From contig JAFXZM010000018.1 of NCBI GenBank assembly GCA_017541275.1, positions 1 to 39,008 on the forward strand: a stretch of DNA of 39,008 nt, written 5' to 3'. Source of the stretch: Oscillospiraceae bacterium. GTDB lineage: Bacteria > Bacillota > Clostridia > Oscillospirales > Ruminococcaceae. A program made the translations under genes and the position numbers. The notes beneath the pieces were generated by a model. It ran no database searches and was not told the DNA's origin. It was given only the letters and a program-made list of their open reading frames with translations. Positions 32,483-39,008 of this stretch are shown here, piece after piece; position 1 is the stretch's first letter; each line of letters starts with the position of its first letter.

Positions 32483-33670
32483 TCAGCGGCTCAGGCGGAA
32501 TTCCACTGCACGCTTGAGGTATTCGAGGTATGCTTCATCCCGGCACATTGCCTTTCCGATGTCATCGGAGAGCTTTGCGACCGGACGGCCGTTTACATAT
32601 TGCAGCTTGATGACGATGTTCAGCGCGGTCTCCTCGGTATCATTCGAGCAGAAGGTGCCGATGCCGAACGAAACCTTCGTTTTGCTGCTGAAATAGTCAT
32701 AGAGCTTCTGCGCGCGGTCGAAATCGAGGCTGTCGCTGAACAGCAGCAGCTTTGTTTTCGGATCGACACCGTATTTCTGATAGTGTGCGATGATCTTCTC
32801 GCCCCATGCATAGGGGTCGCCGCTGTCGTGACGGACGCCGGTGTAGTTGTTGACCATCGAGCGGTTAAAGTCGAGCAGGAACAGGTCAGTCGTGACGGTA
32901 TCCGTCAGCGCGGTGCCGTTGTCGCCCTGATACTCGTCGTACCAGTCCTGCATGGCGTAGTGATTCGTAAAGGCGAGGGGAATGGAGTCGATGCCCTGAT
33001 ACATCTGCACGAATTCGTGCGCATAGGTGCCGATCGGCGTGACATTGTACTTCATCGCAAGATAGACATTCGAGGTGCCGACGCATTTGTCAGTCTCCTG
33101 ACAGAGCCGCCGCACGACCACATCCTCCCATTCGCGCGACAGTCTTCTGCGGCAGCCGAATTCGGCAAATCTGAATGTATACGTGCCGTCGTTCAGTGCT
33201 TTGATCTTCGCGTTCAGCTTTTCCTCCGCCGATCTGCGCAGCCGTTCGTAATCAAACTGCATCCGGAAATAGACCTCGTTGACGATCTCCAGCAGGTAGA
33301 TCTCAAACTGCATCGCGGAGAACAGCGGGCCGTCCACAACGATTTGCAGCTCGCCGTTTTCATCGAGCTTTGCGGTCACATAATCGCGGATCGGATGCCA
33401 CAGGCGCAGAAATTCGACATAATCATCCTTGATGAAGCGGATCGAGCGCAGATAATCCAGCTCCTCCTTTTGGAAGCGCAGCGTGCAGAGATGGTCGATC
33501 TGCTCGTTGATCTCCTGCACCATCTCCGGCGTAAAGACAACGCCTTTGTTGCGGCATTTGAAATAATACTGGCCGCAGAGATCGGTGTGCTTGTGAAAAA
33601 TGACCTGATCCATATTGAATTTATACAGATCGGTGTCCAGCAGGGAAATGACAATCGGATCGAGTTTCAT
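32483..33670 (-). CDS. pncB: Nicotinate phosphoribosyltransferase
   Basis: PncB makes nicotinate mononucleotide from nicotinate and PRPP in NAD salvage. ATG 33670 has AAAGGAAG upstream; the extra N-terminal residues of the longer frame overlap the upstream gene and are not conserved-looking. The 395-aa protein starts SLLDTDLYKFNMDQV, a hallmark of the family, and contains VRHDSGDPYAWGEK, the phosphoribosyl-binding motif. It is the last gene of a four-gene minus-strand operon headed by an NrtR-like NUDIX protein, a known type of regulator of NAD genes. Confidence 0.95.
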   Translation of the reverse strand: MKLDPIVISLLDTDLYKFNMDQVIFHKHTDLCGQYYFKCRNKGVVFTPEMVQEINEQIDHLCTLRFQKEELDYLRSIRFIKDDYVEFLRLWHPIRDYVTAKLDENGELQIVVDGPLFSAMQFEIYLLEIVNEVYFRMQFDYERLRRSAEEKLNAKIKALNDGTYTFRFAEFGCRRRLSREWEDVVVRRLCQETDKCVGTSNVYLAMKYNVTPIGTYAHEFVQMYQGIDSIPLAFTNHYAMQDWYDEYQGDNGTALTDTVTTDLFLLDFNRSMVNNYTGVRHDSGDPYAWGEKIIAHYQKYGVDPKTKLLLFSDSLDFDRAQKLYDYFSSKTKVSFGIGTFCSNDTEETALNIVIKLQYVNGRPVAKLSDDIGKAMCRDEAYLEYLKRAVEFRLSR

Positions 33671-33689
33671 GGTATTCTTCCTTTCGTTA

Positions 33690-33998
33690 TCAGTATTGGC
33701 GGGCATAGAGCCCGTAAATGCACATGCAGTATTCGCCGAAGGCAAATTCGCGTTTTTTTTCGCCGATTACGGCTGTATAGACCGGAAATTTGTGCAGCGT
33801 GCCGTACAGCGGGTCTTTGACGGCTGCGATACGGCCGGTGCTTTCCCAGCGGTAATCGTAGAGATTCACGCCGAAGCAGGTTAATTCCTCGCGCGAGCTG
33901 TCGCCGCTCATGCCGGACGCCACATGCACCCGGCCTTTTTCCGCCTGAATGCGCCGTTCACTGCGGTTTTCGCGCTGTTTTTTGTTCTTGTGTGCCAT
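33690..33998 (-). CDS. Hypothetical protein, 102 aa, upstream of pncB
   Basis: Not recognised. The first 25 residues are basic (AHKNKKQRENRSERRIQ), the rest a compact domain with YDYRWESTGRIAAVKDPLY and a C-terminal FGEYCMCIYGLY. No signal peptide or membrane helix. The start is uncertain: ATG 33998 has only AGAGA upstream, and ATG 34022 is an alternative 10 nt past the previous stop. The stop is 19 nt from the pncB ATG, so it lies in the NAD-salvage operon; a link to NAD metabolism is by position only. Confidence 0.6.
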   Translation of the reverse strand: MAHKNKKQRENRSERRIQAEKGRVHVASGMSGDSSREELTCFGVNLYDYRWESTGRIAAVKDPLYGTLHKFPVYTAVIGEKKREFAFGEYCMCIYGLYARQY

Positions 33999-34032
33999 TG
34001 CCGCGTTCTCTGTCTGATGCATGATGATACTG

Positions 34033-34353
34033 TTACCAGCCGCTGAACCAGCCGAACGCATCCATATATTCCGGATGATAGACCTGATGCGGTTCCGGAC
34101 TGCCCATCGGGCCGTCGGAGTATTCGTAAACGAGCGTGCCCTTCTGGATCAATGATCTTGCAGTATCCGGAGCGGACGGATCACAGGCATCGAAGATTGC
34201 CTTTGTGATGACGTAATATTTTTTGTAGCAGACCATCGGTGACATGGCGGAGATGACCGCATAATACCTGCCGTCATCCGCTTTGCAGCAGTACCATGCG
34301 CTGTGGCCGGGCGTCTTGCCGCCGTTGCTGCGGATGCTTTTCCTGATCTCCAA
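34033..34353 (-). CDS. Hypothetical protein, 106 aa, with TTG start
   Basis: Not recognised. The start is a TTG at 34353 with AAGGAG 8 nt upstream; no ATG is placed better. The protein has an N-terminal SNGGKTPGHSAWYCC segment, then beta-rich sequence (YYAVISAMSPMVCYKKYYVI) and a C-terminal aromatic tail (AFGWFSGW). It lies 15 nt after the NUDIX gene stop and upstream of the 102-aa gene in the pncB operon. Function unknown. Confidence 0.6.
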   Translation of the reverse strand: MEIRKSIRSNGGKTPGHSAWYCCKADDGRYYAVISAMSPMVCYKKYYVITKAIFDACDPSAPDTARSLIQKGTLVYEYSDGPMGSPEPHQVYHPEYMDAFGWFSGW

Positions 34354-34368
34354 ATCCGTGCTCCTTTC

Positions 34369-35193
34369 TTATTCCGGTGTGCGTTTCCGGCGGTAGAGCC
34401 TTGCCGGACGGTGTCCCTCGCCGCGTACAAATTCATCGGTTTCCTCGACGTATCTGCTGATCATGCGCCGGAAATTTGCCGGCAGGACAGTGACGTTCAT
34501 GATCGTTTCCTGAACCTTCTGCAAGGCTGTCAGCGTGAATGTCTCCGGCAGGAAATCGAAGATTGCCGCAAAGCGTCCGGCCTCAGCGCGCAGTGCGGAC
34601 AGTGCCGCAGCGATGATTGCGGCGTGGTCGAATGCAAGTCCGCTGTTTTCGAGAATGCGGAAGGATGTACGCGAAAAGCGTGTTGCTTCCGCCGCAAGAA
34701 CGGCCTCCAGCCGGATATCATTGCAGGTCAGCGTCAGGTGATGCCTGCCGTCCGCACCGCAGGTAAAGCTGACGGTGAACCACTGCGCATCAGCGGCATC
34801 GTCATTCGCCTTTTGCCGGACGGATTCCCCGCTGATGATCGACGCATAGGCATTGGAGATGATCCAGCCGCGCGGGTCGCGTCCCGGCTGACTGAATATG
34901 CCGACGGGCATGATCGAGGCCGGCCGGATGTTTGTTTCCTCCTGAATTTCGCGCAGTGCGCATTCCTCAACGGTCTCGCCTCGCTGCAGAAATCCGCCCG
35001 GCAGCGCCCACATGTCCTTGAACGGATGCCGCCCGCGTCTGATGAGCAGCAGGAGCAGCTTGTTTTCCGGATTTTTCCGGTAGCTGGTTCTGTCCTCCGT
35101 CCGGATTGTGAATGCGGCGACATCAGTTGTTACGGACGGCCGGTCGTAGTCCTCAATGCGGTATTCTGACAGGAATTCTTTTTCGGTGTCCAT
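34369..35193 (-). CDS. NUDIX protein with C-terminal winged helix (NrtR-like)
   Basis: A 274-aa protein with an N-terminal NUDIX domain and a C-terminal winged-helix-like domain (about 205-270, with TLTALQKVQE, NFRRMISRYVEE and RPARLYRRK), the layout of NrtR. NrtR represses NAD-synthesis and salvage genes and responds to ADP-ribose. The NUDIX box is intact at 67-89 (G-x5-E...REIQEETNI), with Asn in place of the last Gly, so hydrolase activity may remain. GAGGAGG supports ATG 35193. It heads the operon containing pncB, which supports the assignment and suggests autoregulation. Confidence 0.85.
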   Translation of the reverse strand: MDTEKEFLSEYRIEDYDRPSVTTDVAAFTIRTEDRTSYRKNPENKLLLLLIRRGRHPFKDMWALPGGFLQRGETVEECALREIQEETNIRPASIMPVGIFSQPGRDPRGWIISNAYASIISGESVRQKANDDAADAQWFTVSFTCGADGRHHLTLTCNDIRLEAVLAAEATRFSRTSFRILENSGLAFDHAAIIAAALSALRAEAGRFAAIFDFLPETFTLTALQKVQETIMNVTVLPANFRRMISRYVEETDEFVRGEGHRPARLYRRKRTPE

Positions 35194-35224
35194 TGTGATC
35201 GCCTCCTCTGTTATTTCTGATATG

Positions 35225-35253
35225 ATAATAACACAAAATGAATAAGATGTCAA
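35225..35253 (-). promoter_or_regulatory. Promoter of the NrtR-like/pncB operon
   Basis: Minus strand TTGACA (35248-35253), 17-bp spacer, TATTAT (35225-35230). Upstream lies an AT-rich stretch (about 35262-35290) that could be an UP element or hold the regulator's site. Confidence 0.8.
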
Positions 35254-35380
35254 GTCTTTTACGATATCTTTTTATATTTTAATATTTAATCCGGCTTTTT
35301 CCGAAAATCTGTTACTTTTCTGTTTCCGATTCTGTCAGATATAGTGAGGGCAGATCAGCCTGAAAGGAGGGAGATGCGAA

Positions 35381-35941
35381 ATGACCGAGGACGAAAAGCT
35401 GCTGCGGCTGCTGCTGAAGCATGATGAATCAGCGCTTGCAAAGGCGGAGCAGCGGTACAGGAGGCTCTGCATAACAATGGCCTTCCGGATTCTGGGCGAT
35501 CGGCAGGATGCGGAGGAATGTGCCAATGATGTGCTGATGAAGCTTTGGGAAACAGTCCCGCCCGCAGAGCCGCGCTCCCTGACAGCGTATGTCTCCGGTC
35601 TGACGCGGAATCACGCGCTGAATATGCTGACTGCAAAAACCGCATCCAAGCGCGGCGGAAAGCAGTATGCAGCGGCGCTTGACGAGCTTTCGCCCTATCT
35701 TGCATCGGACGGCAATCCGGAGGACATGCTCAGTACGATCGCACTTCAGGAGGCACTGAACCGGTTTCTGCGGGCGCTCCCGAAGGAAACGAGGATGATC
35801 TTTCTGGCGCGGTATTATGCGATGCAGCCGATCCGGGAGATTGCCGCAGAGCACGCTTCGACCGTCGGGCGTGTAAAAATGATTCTGAAACGGACAAAGG
35901 AAAAGCTGCGTGCTTTTCTCAAAGAGGAGGGTCTGATATGA
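35381..35941 (+). CDS. ECF-type RNA polymerase sigma factor
   Basis: A 186-aa sigma-70 family factor of the extracytoplasmic-function type. Region 2 covers about 15-80 (ILGDRQDAEECANDVLMKLW, typical sigma-2) and region 4 about 120-180 (LPKETRMIFLARYY...IAAEHASTVGRVKMIL helix-turn-helix). AAAGGAGGG precedes the ATG. Its last codon overlaps the next gene (ATGA), a probable membrane anti-sigma factor. Such pairs sense envelope signals. A consensus promoter is not obvious upstream, as expected if it is self-activated. Confidence 0.92.
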   Translation: MTEDEKLLRLLLKHDESALAKAEQRYRRLCITMAFRILGDRQDAEECANDVLMKLWETVPPAEPRSLTAYVSGLTRNHALNMLTAKTASKRGGKQYAAALDELSPYLASDGNPEDMLSTIALQEALNRFLRALPKETRMIFLARYYAMQPIREIAAEHASTVGRVKMILKRTKEKLRAFLKEEGLI

Positions 35942-36774
35942 ACGAACAGATTTTTATGAAGGCACTCGGCGGCGTCCGGCAGGATATGCTGGACGAGCTT
36001 GCAGCGTGGCAGGAGGCCAGAAAACCAATCCGGGAGGGAGCTGCAAAATCCGAACGGCTCCGGGGTATCCGCCGGAATGCCTGCATCGGCGCAGCGGTTG
36101 CTGCATGTGCGGTGATCGCAGTTTCGATCGGCAGGGAAGCGATCGGACAGAGAAGTGCAGTGCCGGCCGGTATGACCGGTGAGATTTCTGCGGCGGAGCA
36201 GCTTCCTGTGTATGAACCGATTTCAATTATAGATTACCGGTTTGAGGGCATTGATGTTGCTGCGGACATTCCGGCAGACGGCATGGCGCAGGTTCTGCAT
36301 TCCGCTGCGGATGCACAGCCGTGGATTGAACTGGTCAGGCAGAGCGGCGAGTACGGCAGAGAAACCAATGACGGCTGCGCGGATTTCCGCACATTGATCG
36401 AAAATGCGGAGATTTATCAGAAATATGATCTTGTCATAGCCGCTGTTCCGTATCATTTCAGATATTCCGATTACGGGATTGCGATGTACCAATTTGCAGG
36501 CGCGGAAGTCACACAGGACGGAAAACTGACCGTTGAGACTGCTTTTCTGACAGTCGGAACGGATATGTATGAGTTCTGGCTCCAACAGATCGAGACAATC
36601 TGCTGCTGCTTTGCAGTGCCGAAAAACACGGTGCCGGAGATCACGGCGTTTCAATTCCATGATGTGATCTATGACTGCACGGATGATGTACCGGAGGGCT
36701 GCGATACGAATGAAGAACAGCTAGAGTTTCTGTATTCCCTGCCTAATTATACTGCATTCCGTAAACATTGCTGA
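35938..36774 (+). CDS. Probable anti-sigma factor, single-pass membrane protein
   Basis: A 278-aa protein coupled to the sigma gene by a 4-nt overlap. Residues 1-46 are cytosolic (likely sigma-binding), about 48-64 form one transmembrane helix (ACIGAAVAACAVIAVSI), and the remaining 210 residues would be outside the cell. The outer domain is acidic and not recognised. There is no zinc-binding ZAS motif, so this is a different anti-sigma class. Function is inferred from position and topology. A protein-like frame continues past its stop in another frame. Confidence 0.75.
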   Translation: MNEQIFMKALGGVRQDMLDELAAWQEARKPIREGAAKSERLRGIRRNACIGAAVAACAVIAVSIGREAIGQRSAVPAGMTGEISAAEQLPVYEPISIIDYRFEGIDVAADIPADGMAQVLHSAADAQPWIELVRQSGEYGRETNDGCADFRTLIENAEIYQKYDLVIAAVPYHFRYSDYGIAMYQFAGAEVTQDGKLTVETAFLTVGTDMYEFWLQQIETICCCFAVPKNTVPEITAFQFHDVIYDCTDDVPEGCDTNEEQLEFLYSLPNYTAFRKHC

Positions 36775-36787
36775 CAAAACCGGTATC

Positions 36788-36943
36788 ATGCTGCGGTATG
36801 AAGCGTACACCGCGAACGGCTCTGCGCAAAATCTGATCGAAGTCACTGACCTGAAGGCCGATCAGAAAATTGAGGTTAAACAATTTGAACCGCGCGATGT
36901 GAAAAAGCACAATATAATGTCAAAAGGTATCGCAGCGCGATGA
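36788..36943 (+). pseudogene. Possible C-terminal gene remnant after the anti-sigma gene
   Basis: A frame out of phase with the anti-sigma gene encodes about 51 residues with protein-like composition (examples: LRYEAYTANGS, IEVTDLKADQKIEVKQF) and ends at TGA 36941-36943. No ribosome site precedes it and the frame is open further upstream without a good start. It may be the tail of a decayed gene or of a frameshifted longer anti-sigma protein. Confidence 0.35.
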
Positions 36944-37138
36944 TTGATAATGGGCTCTCGCTCGCTTCGCTATGAGTTTGCACTGCAAACTCACCAAACC
37001 CGCCAAAGGGGCACTGTTCCTTTGAAATCTCGATATATGTAAAAATATGCTGATACGTTCTTTTTATATCATACTGGGGCCCGGGGAAAATGTCCCCGGC
37101 AGGGGCATGGGGACGGAGTCCCCATTTTGAATCCATCG
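36944..37138. repeat. Non-coding palindrome cluster
   Basis: A gene-free stretch packed with short inverted repeats: GAGTTTGCA/TGCAAACTC (36974-36992), CCGGGG/CCCCGG (37081-37099) and ATGGGGAC/GTCCCCAT (37107-37125, followed by TTTT). It looks like a degraded repetitive element; no terminal repeats of a known insertion sequence were seen. Confidence 0.5.
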
Positions 37139-37163
37139 GAGATACCGCTTTCTCGACAAACTG

Positions 37164-37190
37164 AGGCCGTCCTGTTTTTCAGGACGGCCT
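37164..37190 (-). terminator. Terminator after the AEC transporter gene
   Basis: An 11-bp perfect stem AGGCCGTCCTG/CAGGACGGCCT around a 5-nt loop, 5 nt beyond the transporter stop. Confidence 0.75.
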
Positions 37191-37194
37191 TGCA

Positions 37195-38172
37195 TTAGGT
37201 ACAGATCCAGATAATGAGCGGGAAGGAGACGAGCGAGAACAGTGTCGTCAAGAAAATGCCCTGTGAGGCGAGCTTTTCATTCCCGCCGTATTCGGTGGCG
37301 AACAGTGCGGTTGTATTGGCAACGGGCATGCAGCTCAGCAGCAGCAGTGTCGGCGCAAGCACCTCATGCGTGACGATCTGCCGGATGATCAGCCAGAAGA
37401 TCAGGGGCAGCGCGATCTGACGCAGCAGCACATAGATATTCATGCGCATGTTTGTCAGCATTTCTCCGGCCTTCATTCCGCTCAGGTTTGCGCCGACGAC
37501 CAGCATCGCAAGGGGAGAGGTCAGGCTGCCGAGCGTGGAGCAGGTATCGCTCAGAATCGCGGGGAGGTGAATGCGGAAGACAAATATCACGACGCCGACT
37601 GCCGTACAAAGGACGGCGGGCGTCAGCAGCAGCTTCTTCCACGGGATTCCCCGGAGCGTTTCGGAGATGCTGCCGCCCTCCTTCGAGGAAGTACCGCCCA
37701 TGAGCACAACGCCGAATGTATACACGAAAATATTGAATACACTGTTGAGAATCGCGGCGTAAAACAGCCCCTCAGAGCCGTAGACCGCCTCGACAACCGG
37801 GAATCCCATAAAGCCGACATTTCCGAATACTGTCATGAACAGATAGAGCCGCCGGTCTTTTTTTCCGGTGCCGGTGCCGTATACCAGCAGCACGGCGAGT
37901 ACGATCAGAAGGATGTAAAACAGGAATGAATAGAGAAACAGCGTCCCGACCGGGATGCCCGGCGCGGTATCGGCCTGCTCCTGCAATTCGACCGTTTTCA
38001 TCCGTTCGCAGAATGCGTCGATCATCATCATCGGCGTAGTGACATAAAGCAGCAGCTTTGTGAGCTTTTGCTTGGTGTGAACATCCAGCAGCTCAATTTT
38101 CGCCAGAACTGCACCCAGACAGAGGATCAGAAACAGCTTGGCCATCTGCTGAACGATAACATTGATATGCAT
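37195..38172 (-). CDS. AEC-family (auxin efflux carrier-like) transporter
   Basis: A 325-aa integral membrane protein with about 10 hydrophobic helices. It has the AEC/PIN-like pattern: an N-terminal LCLGAVLAK helix, the TPMMMIDAF segment, MTVFGNVGFMGFPVVEAVYG (the conserved N-x-x-F-x-G-x-P region), and a similar C-terminal half ending with LLLSCMPVANTTALFATEYGG. Bacterial members export organic acids or similar solutes; the substrate here is unknown. GAGGT precedes ATG 38172. It lies 66 nt after the thioredoxin gene on the same strand, with a hairpin between. Confidence 0.88.
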   Translation of the reverse strand: MHINVIVQQMAKLFLILCLGAVLAKIELLDVHTKQKLTKLLLYVTTPMMMIDAFCERMKTVELQEQADTAPGIPVGTLFLYSFLFYILLIVLAVLLVYGTGTGKKDRRLYLFMTVFGNVGFMGFPVVEAVYGSEGLFYAAILNSVFNIFVYTFGVVLMGGTSSKEGGSISETLRGIPWKKLLLTPAVLCTAVGVVIFVFRIHLPAILSDTCSTLGSLTSPLAMLVVGANLSGMKAGEMLTNMRMNIYVLLRQIALPLIFWLIIRQIVTHEVLAPTLLLLSCMPVANTTALFATEYGGNEKLASQGIFLTTLFSLVSFPLIIWICT

Positions 38173-38206
38173 AATACCTCGATTCGCAAAAAAGGGGACA
38201 TGCACA

Positions 38207-38230
38207 ACGCACTGCGCAGAGGCAGTGCGT
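38207..38230 (-). terminator. Hairpin between trxA and the AEC gene
   Basis: A 9-bp stem ACGCACTGC/GCAGTGCGT with a 6-nt loop. No clear T-run follows on the minus strand, so termination may be partial. Confidence 0.45.
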
Positions 38231-38238
38231 TTGCTGAA

Positions 38239-38553
38239 TCAGATGCCGAGCCGTTCAGCCAGTGCAGCCAGCGGCATCGCGCCGACCGCATGCTTTACGA
38301 CTTTGCCGTTCTCAAAAAGCAGAAATGCCGGAATGCTGCTGATTCCGAACTGTCCGGCGAATGCGCCGAGCTGATCGACGTCGGATTTGACGACCTTGAC
38401 ATTCGGATATTTTTGACTGAGCTCCTCCACAACCGGCGCCATCATGCGGCAAGGGCCGCACCAGCCTGCCCAGAAATCGACCAGAACCGGTCCCTCTGCC
38501 TGCAAAACCTCTGCCGTGAAGCGCTGTGCATCATCTGCGTGAATCACTGCCAT
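38239..38553 (-). CDS. trxA: Thioredoxin
   Basis: A 104-aa thioredoxin that reduces protein disulfides and supplies electrons to thiol enzymes. The active site WCGPC is at residues 31-35; FWAGW before it, the cis-Pro loop SSIPAFLLFENG and the final helix are all normal. AAGGAGG lies upstream of ATG 38553; the longer frame to 38676 overlaps the promoter. It has its own promoter and may be cotranscribed with the AEC transporter. Confidence 0.96.
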   Translation of the reverse strand: MAVIHADDAQRFTAEVLQAEGPVLVDFWAGWCGPCRMMAPVVEELSQKYPNVKVVKSDVDQLGAFAGQFGISSIPAFLLFENGKVVKHAVGAMPLAALAERLGI

Positions 38554-38632
38554 CGTGTAGTCCTCCTTTTTTGGTTTCCTGAGTATTATTGAATTCATAC
38601 AGGCAAAATATGCGGAGCTGCCTGTAATATTT

Positions 38633-38661
38633 ATTCTATCATATTCTGATTCGGTTGTCAA
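38633..38661 (-). promoter_or_regulatory. Promoter of trxA
   Basis: Minus strand TTGACA (38656-38661), 17-bp spacer, TAGAAT (38633-38638), about 80 nt before the start codon. Confidence 0.85.
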
Positions 38662-38696
38662 GATGCGGCCGGGCACAGCGAACCAATAGAAGTTTT

Positions 38697-38739
38697 GCCC
38701 CGAAGCGTTTCACAAAAGCGCTTCGGGGCATTGTTTTTT
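38697..38739 (+). terminator. Orphan plus-strand intrinsic terminator
   Basis: An 11-bp perfect stem GCCCCGAAGCG/CGCTTCGGGGC followed by ATTGTTTTTTA. No plus-strand gene is visible just upstream; it sits behind the minus-strand trxA promoter. Confidence 0.75.
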
Positions 38740-38887
38740 ATACTGGTGCTATCATAAATCAGAATTTGCTGGCAGGGCAGACCGCGGCTTGCTCTGTTGA
38801 ATTGGTATCAGGAATTCTAATTGTTTTTGTCATCTTCTCTTTATCCGGTGTCCTATCGTTTATTTTCGCGGGGCGCGGGGCGCGAAT

Positions 38888-38970
38888 GCGAGGGGAAGAA
38901 CCACAAGGCGAGGGAAGATCGCTCCCTGCGGTCACTCATTCTCCCCTCTCCTTAAGGTTCTCCCCCTCGC
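38888..38970. repeat. Long imperfect inverted repeat near the right edge
   Basis: GCGAGGGGAAGAACC (38888-38902) and GGTTCTCCCCCTCGC (38956-38970) pair at 14 of 15 positions. The 53 nt between them contain further GAGGGAAG/CTCCC-type pairing. The flanks are very G- or C-rich. No gene is seen from 38740 to 39008, so this may be a palindromic repetitive element. Confidence 0.6.
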
Positions 38971-39008
38971 GCTCCCTCTTTCCTTATCCTCACCTCTCTA
39001 AGCTCCGC

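Noticed and set aside
32474-33820. 448-codon plus-strand ORF over pncB
   Set aside because: Antisense to a clear nicotinate phosphoribosyltransferase and overlaps its neighbours; no ribosome site.
36944-38970. CRISPR array in the palindromic regions
   Set aside because: The repeats are inverted and irregular, with no direct repeats of fixed length or spacers and no cas genes.

Overview
The window reads as chromosome of an anaerobic Gram-positive Clostridia bacterium, most likely a Ruminococcus-like member of the Oscillospiraceae. Supporting signs are strong AGGAGG ribosome sites on almost every gene, sigma-A promoters (TTGACA / 17 / TATAAT), a secreted protein with a type I dockerin (a cellulosome module), an anaerobic class III ribonucleotide reductase, and [FeFe]-hydrogenase maturation genes. 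The genus is an inference. Bases 1-4600 are visibly more AT-rich than the rest and hold unfamiliar or decayed genes.

Layout. 1-4500: accessory minus-strand segment with a partial Cys-rich gene, a 467-aa protein containing tandem 111-residue repeats, a decayed gene, a 225-aa unknown protein and a WYL regulator. It is followed by tRNA-Ala and tRNA-Ser (4705-4876). 5133-8684: radC, uvrB and a YhfC-family membrane protein. 8780-10207: two small minus-strand proteins, one with zinc ribbons. 10353-13048: nrdG and nrdD behind a promoter with NrdR boxes. 13233-15394: a nitroreductase and a secreted dockerin protein with an NAGPA-type domain.

15847-29813 is the centre of interest: a plus-strand gene train with translational coupling at most junctions. 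The order is TM1266-type regulator, a terminator-like leader, hydE, nitrogenase-like H1-D1-K1, a 181-aa unknown, nitrogenase-like H2-D2-K2, hypF, hypC, hypD, an M24-peptidase-like gene, a 57-aa gene, and hypE. It joins parts of three metallocofactor systems: HydE from [FeFe]-hydrogenase assembly, HypCDEF that builds Fe(CN)2CO for [NiFe]-hydrogenases, and two complete but divergent nitrogenase-like reductase sets. No hydrogenase structural gene, hypA, hypB, nifB, hydF or hydG is present. The component-1-like proteins lack the Cys and His that hold FeMo-cofactor, so nitrogen fixation is unlikely. I infer an unassigned reductase or cofactor-assembly system that uses an Fe-CN/CO unit. I do not know of a characterised system with this composition, but could not search for one.

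29902-39008: recG, a tRNA-Asp/Phe/Gly operon, a minus-strand NAD-salvage operon (NrtR-like NUDIX regulator, two unknowns, pncB), an ECF sigma / anti-sigma pair, an AEC transporter, thioredoxin, and palindrome-rich non-coding DNA near 36950-37130 and 38690-38970.
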